Assembly (NCBI GenBank): GCA_903864375.1
Contig: CAIPFS010000574.1
Coordinates: 1-13,577 of the forward strand
DNA from: an uncultured Verrucomicrobiota bacterium
Lineage (GTDB): Bacteria; Verrucomicrobiota; Verrucomicrobiia; Limisphaerales; UBA9464
Direction: 5' to 3'
DNA: 13,577 nucleotides
Below are positions 1 to 6,764 of the stretch, one piece after another. A program made the translations under genes and the position numbers. The stretch's first letter is position 1; every line of letters starts with the position of its first letter. The notes under the pieces are model-generated. The model saw only the letters and a program-made list of their open reading frames with translations, was not told the DNA's origin and made no database searches.

Positions 1-1186
1 AATCCACTTCGCAGCGAACCGGATAGACCCGTCCGTCATCTCCCAGGCGGCATTGCCCCCCCGTTCCCGCGGCCCGCAGGCGTCCCCCCGGTGCGGCTGG
101 GTCGCTATAACCGACAAAAAAGATGCCGTGACGCGGATCCTCCAGCATCCGGAGCGCCACCTCATAGGCCGCCGTGTTCTCAACCACCATGCCCGACGTC
201 AGGACAAACAGCCGCCCACTCAACGGCATGTTGCGAATTTCATCCGCGGAGACCACCACCAGATTCAGCTCCCGGATGAGCTTCAGGTCCGGATGATGGC
301 GATGGGTTCGTTTGGACTGGAGATCGTAGATCTCCGTGAACACCCGGCCCAATCCTCCAATGTACACCGGCTGACGCCGCACCTGACCCGCCCGCATCAT
401 CAGGGCAATCGCCGCCAGCATCTCCTGGGTCCGCCCGAGCGCAAACGCAGGAATCAAGACGCCCCCCTTTCGTGCCTGAACGGCATGGATGGCGGCCGCG
501 AGTCGCTTGACCTCCGCTGCCCGGGAAAATCCACGGGGTGTCGGTTGAGCCCCGCGCGTGGTCTCCACGATGAGCGCCTCCGCCTTGATGCCGTTGAACT
601 GCGCCGCCCGCAGCAGGGTCTGATCGTGGAAACAGACATCCCCGGAGAAGAACAGGGAGCGCCTCCCGGCTTTGACCAGGGTCCCGGCGGAACCCATGGT
701 GTGACCGGCATCGTGAAATTCCAGGGTGTAGGGGCCTCCGCTCTTCCGTCCCCGATTGGGACGCGCCCATTCGACCTCCCGTCGGTAACTCAGCCCGTCG
801 AAGACCGCCGCGAAATCATCCACCTCCTCGTGGGTGTACAGGGGGTAGCCCTTGATTCCCCGTTCATCCCGCTGCCGGGTCATGACATTCACCGAATTGT
901 GCAGAACCCGCTCCACCAAAAAATAGCTCAGGTCTGTCATGAAAACCCGGGAATGCGGGAATCGTTTGAGAGCCACTGGTAGACCGCCCACGTGATCCAG
1001 ATGGCAATGGGACACGGACACCGCTTCAATATCCAGGTGGGCCGCAGCCTCAAAAAGCGGGAGGCTGTCCGATGCTTCGCGCCGGGGATGGGTGCCGGCA
1101 TCCAGCAGAAGACTCCGGCCCTCCATTTCGACGAGCCAGGAACTGGCGCCAATATCCGCGTCCGGATTCAGGTTTGTGATTCGCAC
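1..1186 (-). CDS. MBL-fold beta-CASP ribonuclease-like hydrolase, C-terminus cut by window edge
   Basis: A metallo-beta-lactamase-fold protein of the beta-CASP group (YSH1/CPSF73-like, COG1236 type), likely a cytoplasmic zinc-dependent RNA nuclease. Seen: the zinc motif H60-C-H62-L-D64-H65, a second metal motif H158-DAG-H162, FSGD ending at D183, VETT with acidic E208 where the family usually has VEST, and LIPAFALGRTQEML around 243-256, typical of beta-CASP enzymes. Late in the visible part come TSGMVVEN and VGYSDPAAPGG. The frame is open to base 2 with 395 codons visible. Relatives run longer, so the C-terminus is missing. I chose the GTG at 1186 because it gives the family-like N-terminus VRITNLNPDADIGAS. 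An in-frame ATG at 1306 exists, but it would nearly touch the start of the divergent gene. Substrate unknown. Family call is firm; RNA as substrate is inferred from the family. Confidence 0.88.
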   Translation of the reverse strand, partial: MRITNLNPDADIGASSWLVEMEGRSLLLDAGTHPRREASDSLPLFEAAAHLDIEAVSVSHCHLDHVGGLPVALKRFPHSRVFMTDLSYFLVERVLHNSVNVMTRQRDERGIKGYPLYTHEEVDDFAAVFDGLSYRREVEWARPNRGRKSGGPYTLEFHDAGHTMGSAGTLVKAGRRSLFFSGDVCFHDQTLLRAAQFNGIKAEALIVETTRGAQPTPRGFSRAAEVKRLAAAIHAVQARKGGVLIPAFALGRTQEMLAAIALMMRAGQVRRQPVYIGGLGRVFTEIYDLQSKRTHRHHPDLKLIRELNLVVVSADEIRNMPLSGRLFVLTSGMVVENTAAYEVALRMLEDPRHGIFFVGYSDPAAPGGRLRAAGTGGQCRLGDDGRVYPVRCEVD

Positions 1187-1313
1187 GGGGGTATGGTTGG
1201 CACAGTTCTTTCCAGGTTGGAACTTCCATCGGCAATCAAACAAACAAACGTTTTGTCCTCCCCCCGGTCTTGCTCCCGCCTGCTTCCACCGCCAAGATGG
1301 GGTCATTACCAAC

Positions 1314-2843
1314 ATGAGGATCCTTCTGGTGTGGGGCCTGACCTGGATGCTGGGTTGGAGCGTGTGGGGTGCCTCGGCTCCCCCGCCGGTCGCCCGTGAA
1401 TTCCGCGGCGTGTGGATCGCCACCGTGGGCAACGTCGACTGGCCCAGCAAACCTGGACTCCCTGTCGCCCAGCAGCAGGAGGAACTCCGACAATTGCTGG
1501 ACTGCGCTGCCCGGCTTCACTTCAACGTGGTGGTCTTTCAGGTCCGCACCGCCTGCGATGCCCTGTACGACTCCCCGTTCGAACCGTGGAGTGAATATCT
1601 CACCGGTCGCATGGGCCAGGTCCCCAAACCCGCCTGGGACCCCCTTAAATTTGCGGTCACCGAGGCCCATGCCCGGGGCCTCGAGCTCCACGCCTGGTTC
1701 AATCCGTTCCGCGCCCGATATCATCAGTCGGTTTCCCCACCCTGTTCCACTCACGTTTCCATTGCACATCCGGAATGGCTGCGGCGCTTCGGACGGTACT
1801 TGTGGCTGGATCCCGGAAATCCCGAGGTGCGCGACTACTCCCTCCGGGTCATCCTTGATGTCGCCCGTCGCTACGATGTCGATGGCATCCACATCGACGA
1901 CTATTTTTACCCCTATCCCGAGGTGGTACCCGGGACTTCGACCCCGGCCACGTTTAACGACGACGCCAGTTTCAAGGCCTATCGGGACCGTGGTGGACGC
2001 CTCGAGCGGGAGGACTGGAGGCGTGACTCCGTCAATCAGTTCGTTCAACAGCTCAATGACCGGCTTCACCAGCTGAAACCGTGGTTGAAGTTTGGAATCA
2101 GTCCCTTCGGGATCTGGCGGCCCATGTATCCCATCGGCATCAAGGGACTCGACTCCTTCTCCACCCTGTTTGCCGACTCCCGCCGATGGCTTCGCGCCGG
2201 TTGGGCTGATTACTTTGCCCCCCAACTGTACTGGCCCACCGGACGCCGCGAGCAGGACTATTCCCGATTGCTCGAATGGTGGGCCACCGAAAATGCCCAG
2301 CAACGCCTCATGATCAGCGGTCTCGCGTCGGCCAATATCGGAAAGGATCGCCCGGCCACCGATGTATCCCGCCAGGTTCGGCTCCGTCGCACCCAACCCG
2401 CCACCCATGGCGCCCTCTTCTGGAATGCCTCCAGCCTCAAGAACAACCTCGGCGGCATCGCCAGTGAGCTGGCCAATGATCTCTTTCTTGAGGCCGCCCT
2501 GGTCCCTGAAACCCCCTGGCTCGGACAGGACCGTCCCCCGGCTCCCGCCCTGGGCGTTTCCACCCTTCGCGGGGGCAGGGGCCTCGACCTGAAATGGCGT
2601 CCTGCCAATGGGAACCCTGTCTCCCGGTGGGTTCTTCACTACCGCTACGGCGACCAGTGGAACGTTGTTCTGCTCTCGGCATCTTCCCGACGCTGGGAGC
2701 TGGATTTTGCACCCACCAAGGGTATCCCGGATGAGGTCTGGCTCCGGCCCGTGGGTCGGACCGGCATGCTCGGCGCTCCCGCCGTGTGGAGCTATCTGCC
2801 CCCTTCACCTCCCCGTCGCGATGGAGCCCGACGGCGGGGCTGA
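1314..2843 (+). CDS. Exported GHL10 family glycoside hydrolase (YngK/DigH-like)
   Basis: A 509-residue protein with a hydrophobic signal sequence at about residues 1-20 (ending WGASA), so probably exported or a lipoprotein-like envelope protein. Residues 28-395 are a GHL10 (DUF187) TIM-barrel. Seen: REFRGVWIATVGNVDWPS at 28-45, FNVVVFQVRTACDALY at 70-85, LELHAWFNPFRARY at 123-136, and DVDGIHIDDYFYPYP at 188-202, whose acidic residues fit an active site. FAPQLYWPTG follows at 301-310. Residues about 410-493 look like a beta-sandwich (FnIII-like) tail, then a short basic end. In the family, E. coli DigH cleaves peptidoglycan glycans lacking stem peptides. A cell-wall role here is inferred. The start is the ATG at 1314, which begins the signal peptide; the frame is open further upstream but that part overlaps the divergent gene. 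It ends in TGA, followed by a possible terminator. Confidence 0.9.
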   Translation: MRILLVWGLTWMLGWSVWGASAPPPVAREFRGVWIATVGNVDWPSKPGLPVAQQQEELRQLLDCAARLHFNVVVFQVRTACDALYDSPFEPWSEYLTGRMGQVPKPAWDPLKFAVTEAHARGLELHAWFNPFRARYHQSVSPPCSTHVSIAHPEWLRRFGRYLWLDPGNPEVRDYSLRVILDVARRYDVDGIHIDDYFYPYPEVVPGTSTPATFNDDASFKAYRDRGGRLEREDWRRDSVNQFVQQLNDRLHQLKPWLKFGISPFGIWRPMYPIGIKGLDSFSTLFADSRRWLRAGWADYFAPQLYWPTGRREQDYSRLLEWWATENAQQRLMISGLASANIGKDRPATDVSRQVRLRRTQPATHGALFWNASSLKNNLGGIASELANDLFLEAALVPETPWLGQDRPPAPALGVSTLRGGRGLDLKWRPANGNPVSRWVLHYRYGDQWNVVLLSASSRRWELDFAPTKGIPDEVWLRPVGRTGMLGAPAVWSYLPPSPPRRDGARRRG

Positions 2844-2865
2844 ATCGCTAAGTCGTTGTCCCTCT

Positions 2866-2930
2866 GGAACGTCCGTGTTCCGACCCTGCGTTCGGCGATA
2901 TTTCAGTACCAGGGACGCAATGTTTTTTTT
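2866..2930 (+). terminator. Possible weak terminator after the glycoside hydrolase
   Basis: Directly downstream of the stop codon, GGAAC (2866-2870) and GTTCC (2877-2881) form a 5-bp stem. TGCGT and ACGCA near 2887-2919 form a second stem with a long loop, followed by eight T at 2923-2930. The T-tract is clear but neither stem is strong. It may end the upstream transcript, or the T-tract may simply be an AT-rich element upstream of the nrdJ promoter. Confidence 0.3.
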
Positions 2931-2963
2931 CTAAAAATTCACCTTCTTTTGATAGAAATCCCC

Positions 2964-2991
2964 TTGATGACACTACCGGTAGGGGTACTAT
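2964..2991 (+). promoter_or_regulatory. Candidate sigma-70-type promoter of nrdJ
   Basis: TTGATG (2964-2969) and TACTAT (2986-2991) are separated by 16 bases. Each hexamer matches the consensus at four of six positions. Transcription would begin near 2998 and give a leader of about 185 nt before the nrdJ start. The spacer holds a palindrome annotated separately. No other well-spaced pair stood out in this gap. Confidence 0.45.
2970..2985 (+). promoter_or_regulatory. NrdR-box-like palindrome inside the nrdJ promoter spacer
   Basis: The 16 bases ACACTACCGGTAGGGG contain the perfect palindrome CTACCGGTAG (2973-2982). Compared with the NrdR box form ACACTATATATAGTGT, about ten of sixteen positions agree, including the whole first half ACACTA. 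NrdR represses ribonucleotide reductase genes, and the site lies between -35 and -10, where a repressor would block transcription. NrdR boxes normally occur in pairs. A poorer match begins at 2985 but overlaps at the wrong spacing, so this is tentative. Confidence 0.3.
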
Positions 2992-3010
2992 CGATTTCGA
3001 AGCACAATAA

Positions 3011-3160
3011 GGTGTGTAGAGTCTGGTGAGTCCGGATTCAGTCATGCCGGACTGTCTTTGCCTTGTTTGGTGGGTGTGTTGGCAGGTCGTCAACGCCCGA
3101 AAAGTGAACCCAACGGTAAGCCGGAAAGCCAAATGAGTCAGCCATTGCCCGAGTCTGCCC
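3011..3160 (+). promoter_or_regulatory. Structured 5' leader of nrdJ, possible riboswitch
   Basis: A long leader with several alternative pairings. TCTGG (3022-3026) can pair with CCGGA (3032-3036). AGTCCGG (3029-3035) pairs perfectly with CCGGACT (3047-3053). These two helices share bases and exclude each other. GTTG (3078-3081) pairs with CAAC (3091-3094), extended by GGG (3072-3074) with CCC (3096-3098). GGCAG (3081-3085) can instead pair with CTGCC (3155-3159). The order GGTG, TCC, CAGTC, ACTGT and then AGTCAG (about 3135-3141) resembles the order of conserved blocks in cobalamin riboswitches, and the gene downstream uses adenosylcobalamin. Other hallmark blocks, such as GCCACT and GGGAAGG, are absent. 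It may be a diverged cobalamin riboswitch, another nrdJ-associated RNA, or an ordinary leader. Confidence 0.35.
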
Positions 3161-3184
3161 CATTACTCCAATTTGTTAACCGCC

Positions 3185-6100
3185 ATGATTGACGCCCCCA
3201 ACCCAATCGTGTCGCCTGTCCCGGTGAAGTCCGCCCGTCGGTCTGCCCAGCTCGCGACCGCCTCCCGCCGTTCCAAAACCAAGGCACGTTCCAAATCCGC
3301 CACCCTGACCTTTCCGCGCACCTTCAGCGATGCAAAGGTCAAGCCGTTTGACCAGATCGAATGGGAACGACGGACGGCTGAAATCACCGACGACTCCGGC
3401 AAGGTGGTTTTTCAGCAGGTGGGCGTTGAAGTCCCCAAGCATTGGTCCCAACTGGCCACCAAGGTCGTCTGCTCCAAATATTTCTACGGCGATCCGCAGA
3501 AAAAAGAGCGGGAATACTCCGTGCGTCAGCTCATCCATCGCGTCACCCGGACGATTGCCGACTGGGGGATCAAGGACGGTTATTTCTCAGCCGCCGAGGG
3601 CGAGGTGTTCTACGAGGAACTGACCTGGCTTTGCGTCAATCAGTACGGTGCCTTCAATTCCCCCGTCTGGTTCAACGTCGGGTTGTATCATCAGTACGGA
3701 GTCGGCAAGAACAGCGACAAGGGCAACTGGTTCTTCAACCATCAGACCGGCGAGGCCGAACGGGCCTCCACCCAGTACGAATATCCCCAGTGCAGCGCCT
3801 GTTTTATCCAGTCCGTTGATGACAACATGGAGAGCATCATGCAACTCGCCTACAGCGAGGCGATGCTCTTCAAGTTTGGGTCCGGCACCGGCACCGACCT
3901 TACCCCCATCCGCAGTGCCAGGGAAAAACTCTCCGGCGGTGGAAAGCCCAGCGGACCCATGAGCTTCCTCCGGGTCTACGATCAGGTCGCGAACGTGGTC
4001 AAGTCCGGGGGCAAAACCCGGCGCGCCGCCAAGATGAACACCATCCGCGACTGGCATGGCGACATCGAGGACTTCATCTCCGCGAAGATGCGGGAGGAGA
4101 AGAAGGCGTGGGCCCTGATCGAACAGGGGTATGACGGTTCGTTCAATGGCGAGGCCTACGGATCGGTCATGTACCAGAACGAGAATCTGTCGGTCCGCGT
4201 TTCCGATCCGTTCATGACCGCCGCCCTTTCCGGTGGCGAATGGTGGACCCGGTCGGTCACGACCGGCGAACCTCTGGAAAAGAAGGAAGCCTCCCGGCTC
4301 CTCGACCTCATTGCCGAGGGCACCTGGGTCTGTGGCGACCCGGGGCTGCAATACGATGGAGCCATTCAAAAATGGCACACCTGCAAGGGCACCGAGCCGA
4401 TTCATTCGACCAATCCCTGCTCGGAATATGTGTTTCTCAACAACACCGCCTGCAACCTGGCTTCACTCAACCTGATGAAGTTCAAGCGGGCCGACGGTGT
4501 GTTCGATATTGAACGGTTCAAGACCGCGGTTCGGATCTACATCACCGCCCAGGAAATCCTCGTCGACAATGCCTGTTATCCGACCAAGGCCATTGCCGAG
4601 AACTCCCACATCTTCCGCACCCTCGGTCTTGGTTATGCCAACCTCGGCTCCTTGATCATGAGCTACGGTCTCCCGTACGACTCCAATGAGGGCCGGGCGC
4701 TGGCCGGTGCCATCACCGCGGTGATGACCGGACATGCCTACGAACAAAGCGCCGAGCTGGCCTCCATCATGGGCGCCTTTCCCGGTTACCACGACGCCCG
4801 CTGCAACGGGGTGCCCAATCCCCCGCGCAAGGACAATGTCGAGTCCACCCTCGGCGTCATTCAATTGCACCGGGAAGCCGTGGAGACCATCACCGCCTCC
4901 CGCGATTTTGCCTTTCTCAAGGATGAGGCTCGCGCCTGCTGGGACCGCGCCCTCGCCAAGGGACGCCAGGTCGGCTATCGCAATGCCCAGGTCACCGTAT
5001 TGGCTCCCACCGGAACCATCGCCTTCCTCATGGATTGCGATACCACCGGCGTTGAGCCCGACATCGCGCTCGTCAAATACAAGCTGCTGGCCGGGGGCGG
5101 CATGCTGAAGATCGTCAATCGGACGGTTCCAGAGGCATTGCGTCGCCTGGGATACTCCGATGCCCAGGTCACCCAGATTGTCGCACATATCGAGAAGTTT
5201 GATACCATTGAGGATGTCCAGTTGGTGACCGATGATCCTGCGGTGAAATCCGGCACGGCCAAGGCCGGCGATCGCATCGCCAGCGGCCTCAAGCCCGAGC
5301 ACCTGGCCGTCTTCGATTGCGCCTTCAAGGCGCACCGGGGACTCCGCAGCATCGGCTACATGGCCCACCTGGGGATGATGGCGGCCGCCCAGCCCTTCAT
5401 CTCCGGAGCCATCTCCAAGACCGTCAATCTGCCCCACGAAGCCACCACCGCCGATATTCGCGACGCCTACACCCAGGCCTGGCGCATGGGCCTCAAATGT
5501 GTCGCCATCTACCGCGACGGTTCCAAACGTTCGCAACCGCTCAACACCAAGAAAACCAAGGACGGTCAAAGTGGCGGGGAGACGGCGGCCGAACGCACCG
5601 TCACCCTGGAAGCCCGGCTGGCGGAAGTGGAGGCCGAAGTCGTCCGCCTCACCCAGTTGACCTCCCAACCGCAACGCCGTCGGTTGCCCGACACGCGCCC
5701 GGCCGTCAACCACAAGTTCGAAATAGCCGGTCATGAAGGCTATATGACCGTGGGCATGTTCGAAAATGGCCAGCCCGGTGAGCTGTTTGTCACCATGGCC
5801 AAGGAAGGCAGCACCATTGGCGGACTCATGGACACCATCGGTGCCCTGACCAGTCTCGCCCTTCAGTATGGCGTTCCGCTCGAAGGCCTAGTCAATAAGT
5901 TCGCCTACCAGCGCTTCGAGCCCAGCGGCTTCACCCGGAATCCAGACATCCGCAAGGCGTCGTCCGTCATCGACTACGTTTTCCGATGGATGGCCTGCCA
6001 GTTCATTCAGGGATTTCGGGATGCCAATTCGCCCAAGGTCGCCCAGGCGGAACTTCCGCTGCCGGAATTGGACGAGGAAGAGAAGCGAACCATCAATCGC

Positions 6101-6313
6101 CCCGTTCTGGACCTGGCAGTCGCTGCCGCCGCAGGACCGGTGTACCGGGCAGAAACCCGTTCGGCCCCGGCCAATGGACATCGTGATCTGCTCACCAGCA
6201 CCTTTGTCAACCAGGGGGATGCCCCCAGTTGCCCCAAGTGCGGACATATCACCGTACGCAACGGAGCCTGCTACAAATGCATGAACTGTGGCGAAAGCCT
6301 CGGATGCAGCTAG
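3185..6313 (+). CDS. nrdJ: Class II (adenosylcobalamin-dependent) ribonucleoside reductase NrdJ
   Basis: Reduces ribonucleotides to deoxyribonucleotides in the cytoplasm using adenosylcobalamin as radical source, so it needs no oxygen and no separate radical subunit. The product is 1042 residues. Seen: the redox cysteine pair C206 (in CSACFIQS) and C423 (in NTACNLASLNL); the thiyl site N410-P-C412-S-E414; the phosphate-binding PTGTI at 608-612. A TSCPD domain lies at about 842-945, from VNHKFEIAGHEGYMTV onward. The C-terminal tail has C1016, C1019, C1029, C1032, C1035 and C1041 in CPKC/CYKCMNCG form, fitting a zinc ribbon plus a thiol relay. The first 45 or so residues are basic and Ser/Ala-rich, and a Glu-rich helical linker precedes the TSCPD domain. 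Start: ATG at 3185; an in-frame TTG at 3173 is a less likely alternative. No clear Shine-Dalgarno. The gene appears complete and intact. Confidence 0.97.
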   Translation: MIDAPNPIVSPVPVKSARRSAQLATASRRSKTKARSKSATLTFPRTFSDAKVKPFDQIEWERRTAEITDDSGKVVFQQVGVEVPKHWSQLATKVVCSKYFYGDPQKKEREYSVRQLIHRVTRTIADWGIKDGYFSAAEGEVFYEELTWLCVNQYGAFNSPVWFNVGLYHQYGVGKNSDKGNWFFNHQTGEAERASTQYEYPQCSACFIQSVDDNMESIMQLAYSEAMLFKFGSGTGTDLTPIRSAREKLSGGGKPSGPMSFLRVYDQVANVVKSGGKTRRAAKMNTIRDWHGDIEDFISAKMREEKKAWALIEQGYDGSFNGEAYGSVMYQNENLSVRVSDPFMTAALSGGEWWTRSVTTGEPLEKKEASRLLDLIAEGTWVCGDPGLQYDGAIQKWHTCKGTEPIHSTNPCSEYVFLNNTACNLASLNLMKFKRADGVFDIERFKTAVRIYITAQEILVDNACYPTKAIAENSHIFRTLGLGYANLGSLIMSYGLPYDSNEGRALAGAITAVMTGHAYEQSAELASIMGAFPGYHDARCNGVPNPPRKDNVESTLGVIQLHREAVETITASRDFAFLKDEARACWDRALAKGRQVGYRNAQVTVLAPTGTIAFLMDCDTTGVEPDIALVKYKLLAGGGMLKIVNRTVPEALRRLGYSDAQVTQIVAHIEKFDTIEDVQLVTDDPAVKSGTAKAGDRIASGLKPEHLAVFDCAFKAHRGLRSIGYMAHLGMMAAAQPFISGAISKTVNLPHEATTADIRDAYTQAWRMGLKCVAIYRDGSKRSQPLNTKKTKDGQSGGETAAERTVTLEARLAEVEAEVVRLTQLTSQPQRRRLPDTRPAVNHKFEIAGHEGYMTVGMFENGQPGELFVTMAKEGSTIGGLMDTIGALTSLALQYGVPLEGLVNKFAYQRFEPSGFTRNPDIRKASSVIDYVFRWMACQFIQGFRDANSPKVAQAELPLPELDEEEKRTINRPVLDLAVAAAAGPVYRAETRSAPANGHRDLLTSTFVNQGDAPSCPKCGHITVRNGACYKCMNCGESLGCS

Positions 6314-6354
6314 ACAGGATTGAAATGACTTTCCGCCTGGTGATTTGCGGATTC

Positions 6355-6587
6355 GACCCCGGGGCTGTCCTTGGGGTCCATGCCGGGCGGGTTCAGCGAG
6401 AGCAAGGTTAGTTAATCCGAAGAGAGAGCCCGGGGTGCGGTCGCCCCGGGCTCAATCGAGGGAAGTGGGTCTGGAGATCAACCGTCTCCCCAAAACCGTT
6501 GGGGAGCGAAACGGCTGGGATCGTCGACGCCCATGGAGGTGAAAAAGGGGAGGTTCGGGACGGAAACGTCCCGAACTTCTTTTTTTT
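6355..6587 (+). ncRNA. Hairpin array after nrdJ: candidate small RNA or structured 3' UTR
   Basis: Between nrdJ and its terminator lie successive stem-loops and no plausible gene. GACCCC (6355-6360) pairs with GGGGTC (6373-6378). GAGCCCGGGG (6426-6435) pairs perfectly with CCCCGGGCTC (6444-6453). CTCCCCAA (6486-6493) pairs perfectly with TTGGGGAG (6499-6506), enclosed by CCGT (6482-6485) with ACGG (6511-6514). TGGG and CCCA around 6516-6534 enclose the palindrome CGTCGACG. The terminator hairpin closes the series. The spacing is more elaborate than needed for termination alone. I recognise no known RNA family and see no clear promoter of its own, so it may be the nrdJ 3' UTR or a processed small RNA. 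Confidence 0.35.
6549..6587 (+). terminator. Strong rho-independent terminator
   Basis: GTTCGGGACG (6553-6562) pairs perfectly with CGTCCCGAAC (6567-6576) around a GAAA tetraloop. The helix extends by about three more pairs through 6550 and 6579. A run of eight T (6580-6587) follows directly. It ends the nrdJ transcript, or the candidate small RNA. On the other strand a run of five T follows the same hairpin after a few bases (plus-strand A-run at 6542-6546), so it may also stop transcripts of the facing SPFH gene. Confidence 0.9.
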
Positions 6588-6606
6588 CCGTGCTACTATT
6601 TCCGTC

Positions 6607-6648
6607 CCGATGATTCAAATCCAACCTGTTGAATCAGATCAACATCGG
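6607..6648. repeat. Large imperfect inverted repeat between convergent genes
   Basis: CCGATG (6607-6612) pairs with CATCGG (6643-6648). Within it GATTCAA (6612-6618) pairs with TTGAATC (6629-6635), the shared G joining one helix or the other. The result is a two-part stem with a seven-base bulge on the 3' side. There is no T-tract on either side, so it is not a standard terminator. It may be mRNA 3'-end structure for the SPFH transcript or a repeat border. Confidence 0.5.
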
Positions 6649-6682
6649 TGGGGCGAAGCTCCTGCTGAGCCGCGGCGGACCG
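6646..6682 (+). repeat. Fragment of a GEAPAEP-type dispersed repeat
   Basis: Starting GGTGGGGCGAAGCTCCTG and continuing CTGAGCCGCGGC, this stretch would read WGEAPAEPRR in one frame. I recall that short string from many spurious hypothetical proteins in Verrucomicrobia and Planctomycetes genomes, where it comes from an intergenic repeat. It contains the small hairpin GCTC-CTGCT-GAGC. Only one copy lies in this window, so its repeat nature is from memory and not shown here. The remaining bases 6683-6764 hold nothing I can identify. Confidence 0.35.
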
Positions 6683-6764
6683 GATTACCGTCGGTACCAC
6701 TCTGACATTGTAGCCGGCGAGCATCCCTCGTCGTAAAATCGACCCGACTCATTTCAACACAGTT

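Noticed and set aside
53..982. A 309-codon plus-strand open frame
   Set aside because: It is antisense to the beta-CASP gene, shows no domain, and is explained by GC-rich codon bias; the minus-strand frame carries all the catalytic motifs.
1236..2639. A 467-codon minus-strand open frame
   Set aside because: Antisense to the GHL10 hydrolase, Gly/Val-rich and without motifs; a shadow of codon bias.
2985..3000. Second NrdR box next to the first
   Set aside because: Only about nine of sixteen positions match and the offset of 15 bases makes it overlap the first box, unlike known paired sites.
2848..3132. A 94-codon minus-strand frame in the nrdJ upstream gap
   Set aside because: No motif or ribosome binding site, and it would overlap the promoter and structured leader of nrdJ.
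4463..5734. A 423-codon minus-strand open frame, and a similar one at 3587-4405
   Set aside because: Both are antisense to nrdJ, repetitive in composition, with no recognisable domain.
6499..6705. A 68-codon plus-strand frame ending in HRWGEAPAEPRR
   Set aside because: It crosses the strong terminator and a repeat fragment; the familiar string is better explained by a dispersed repeat than by a gene.
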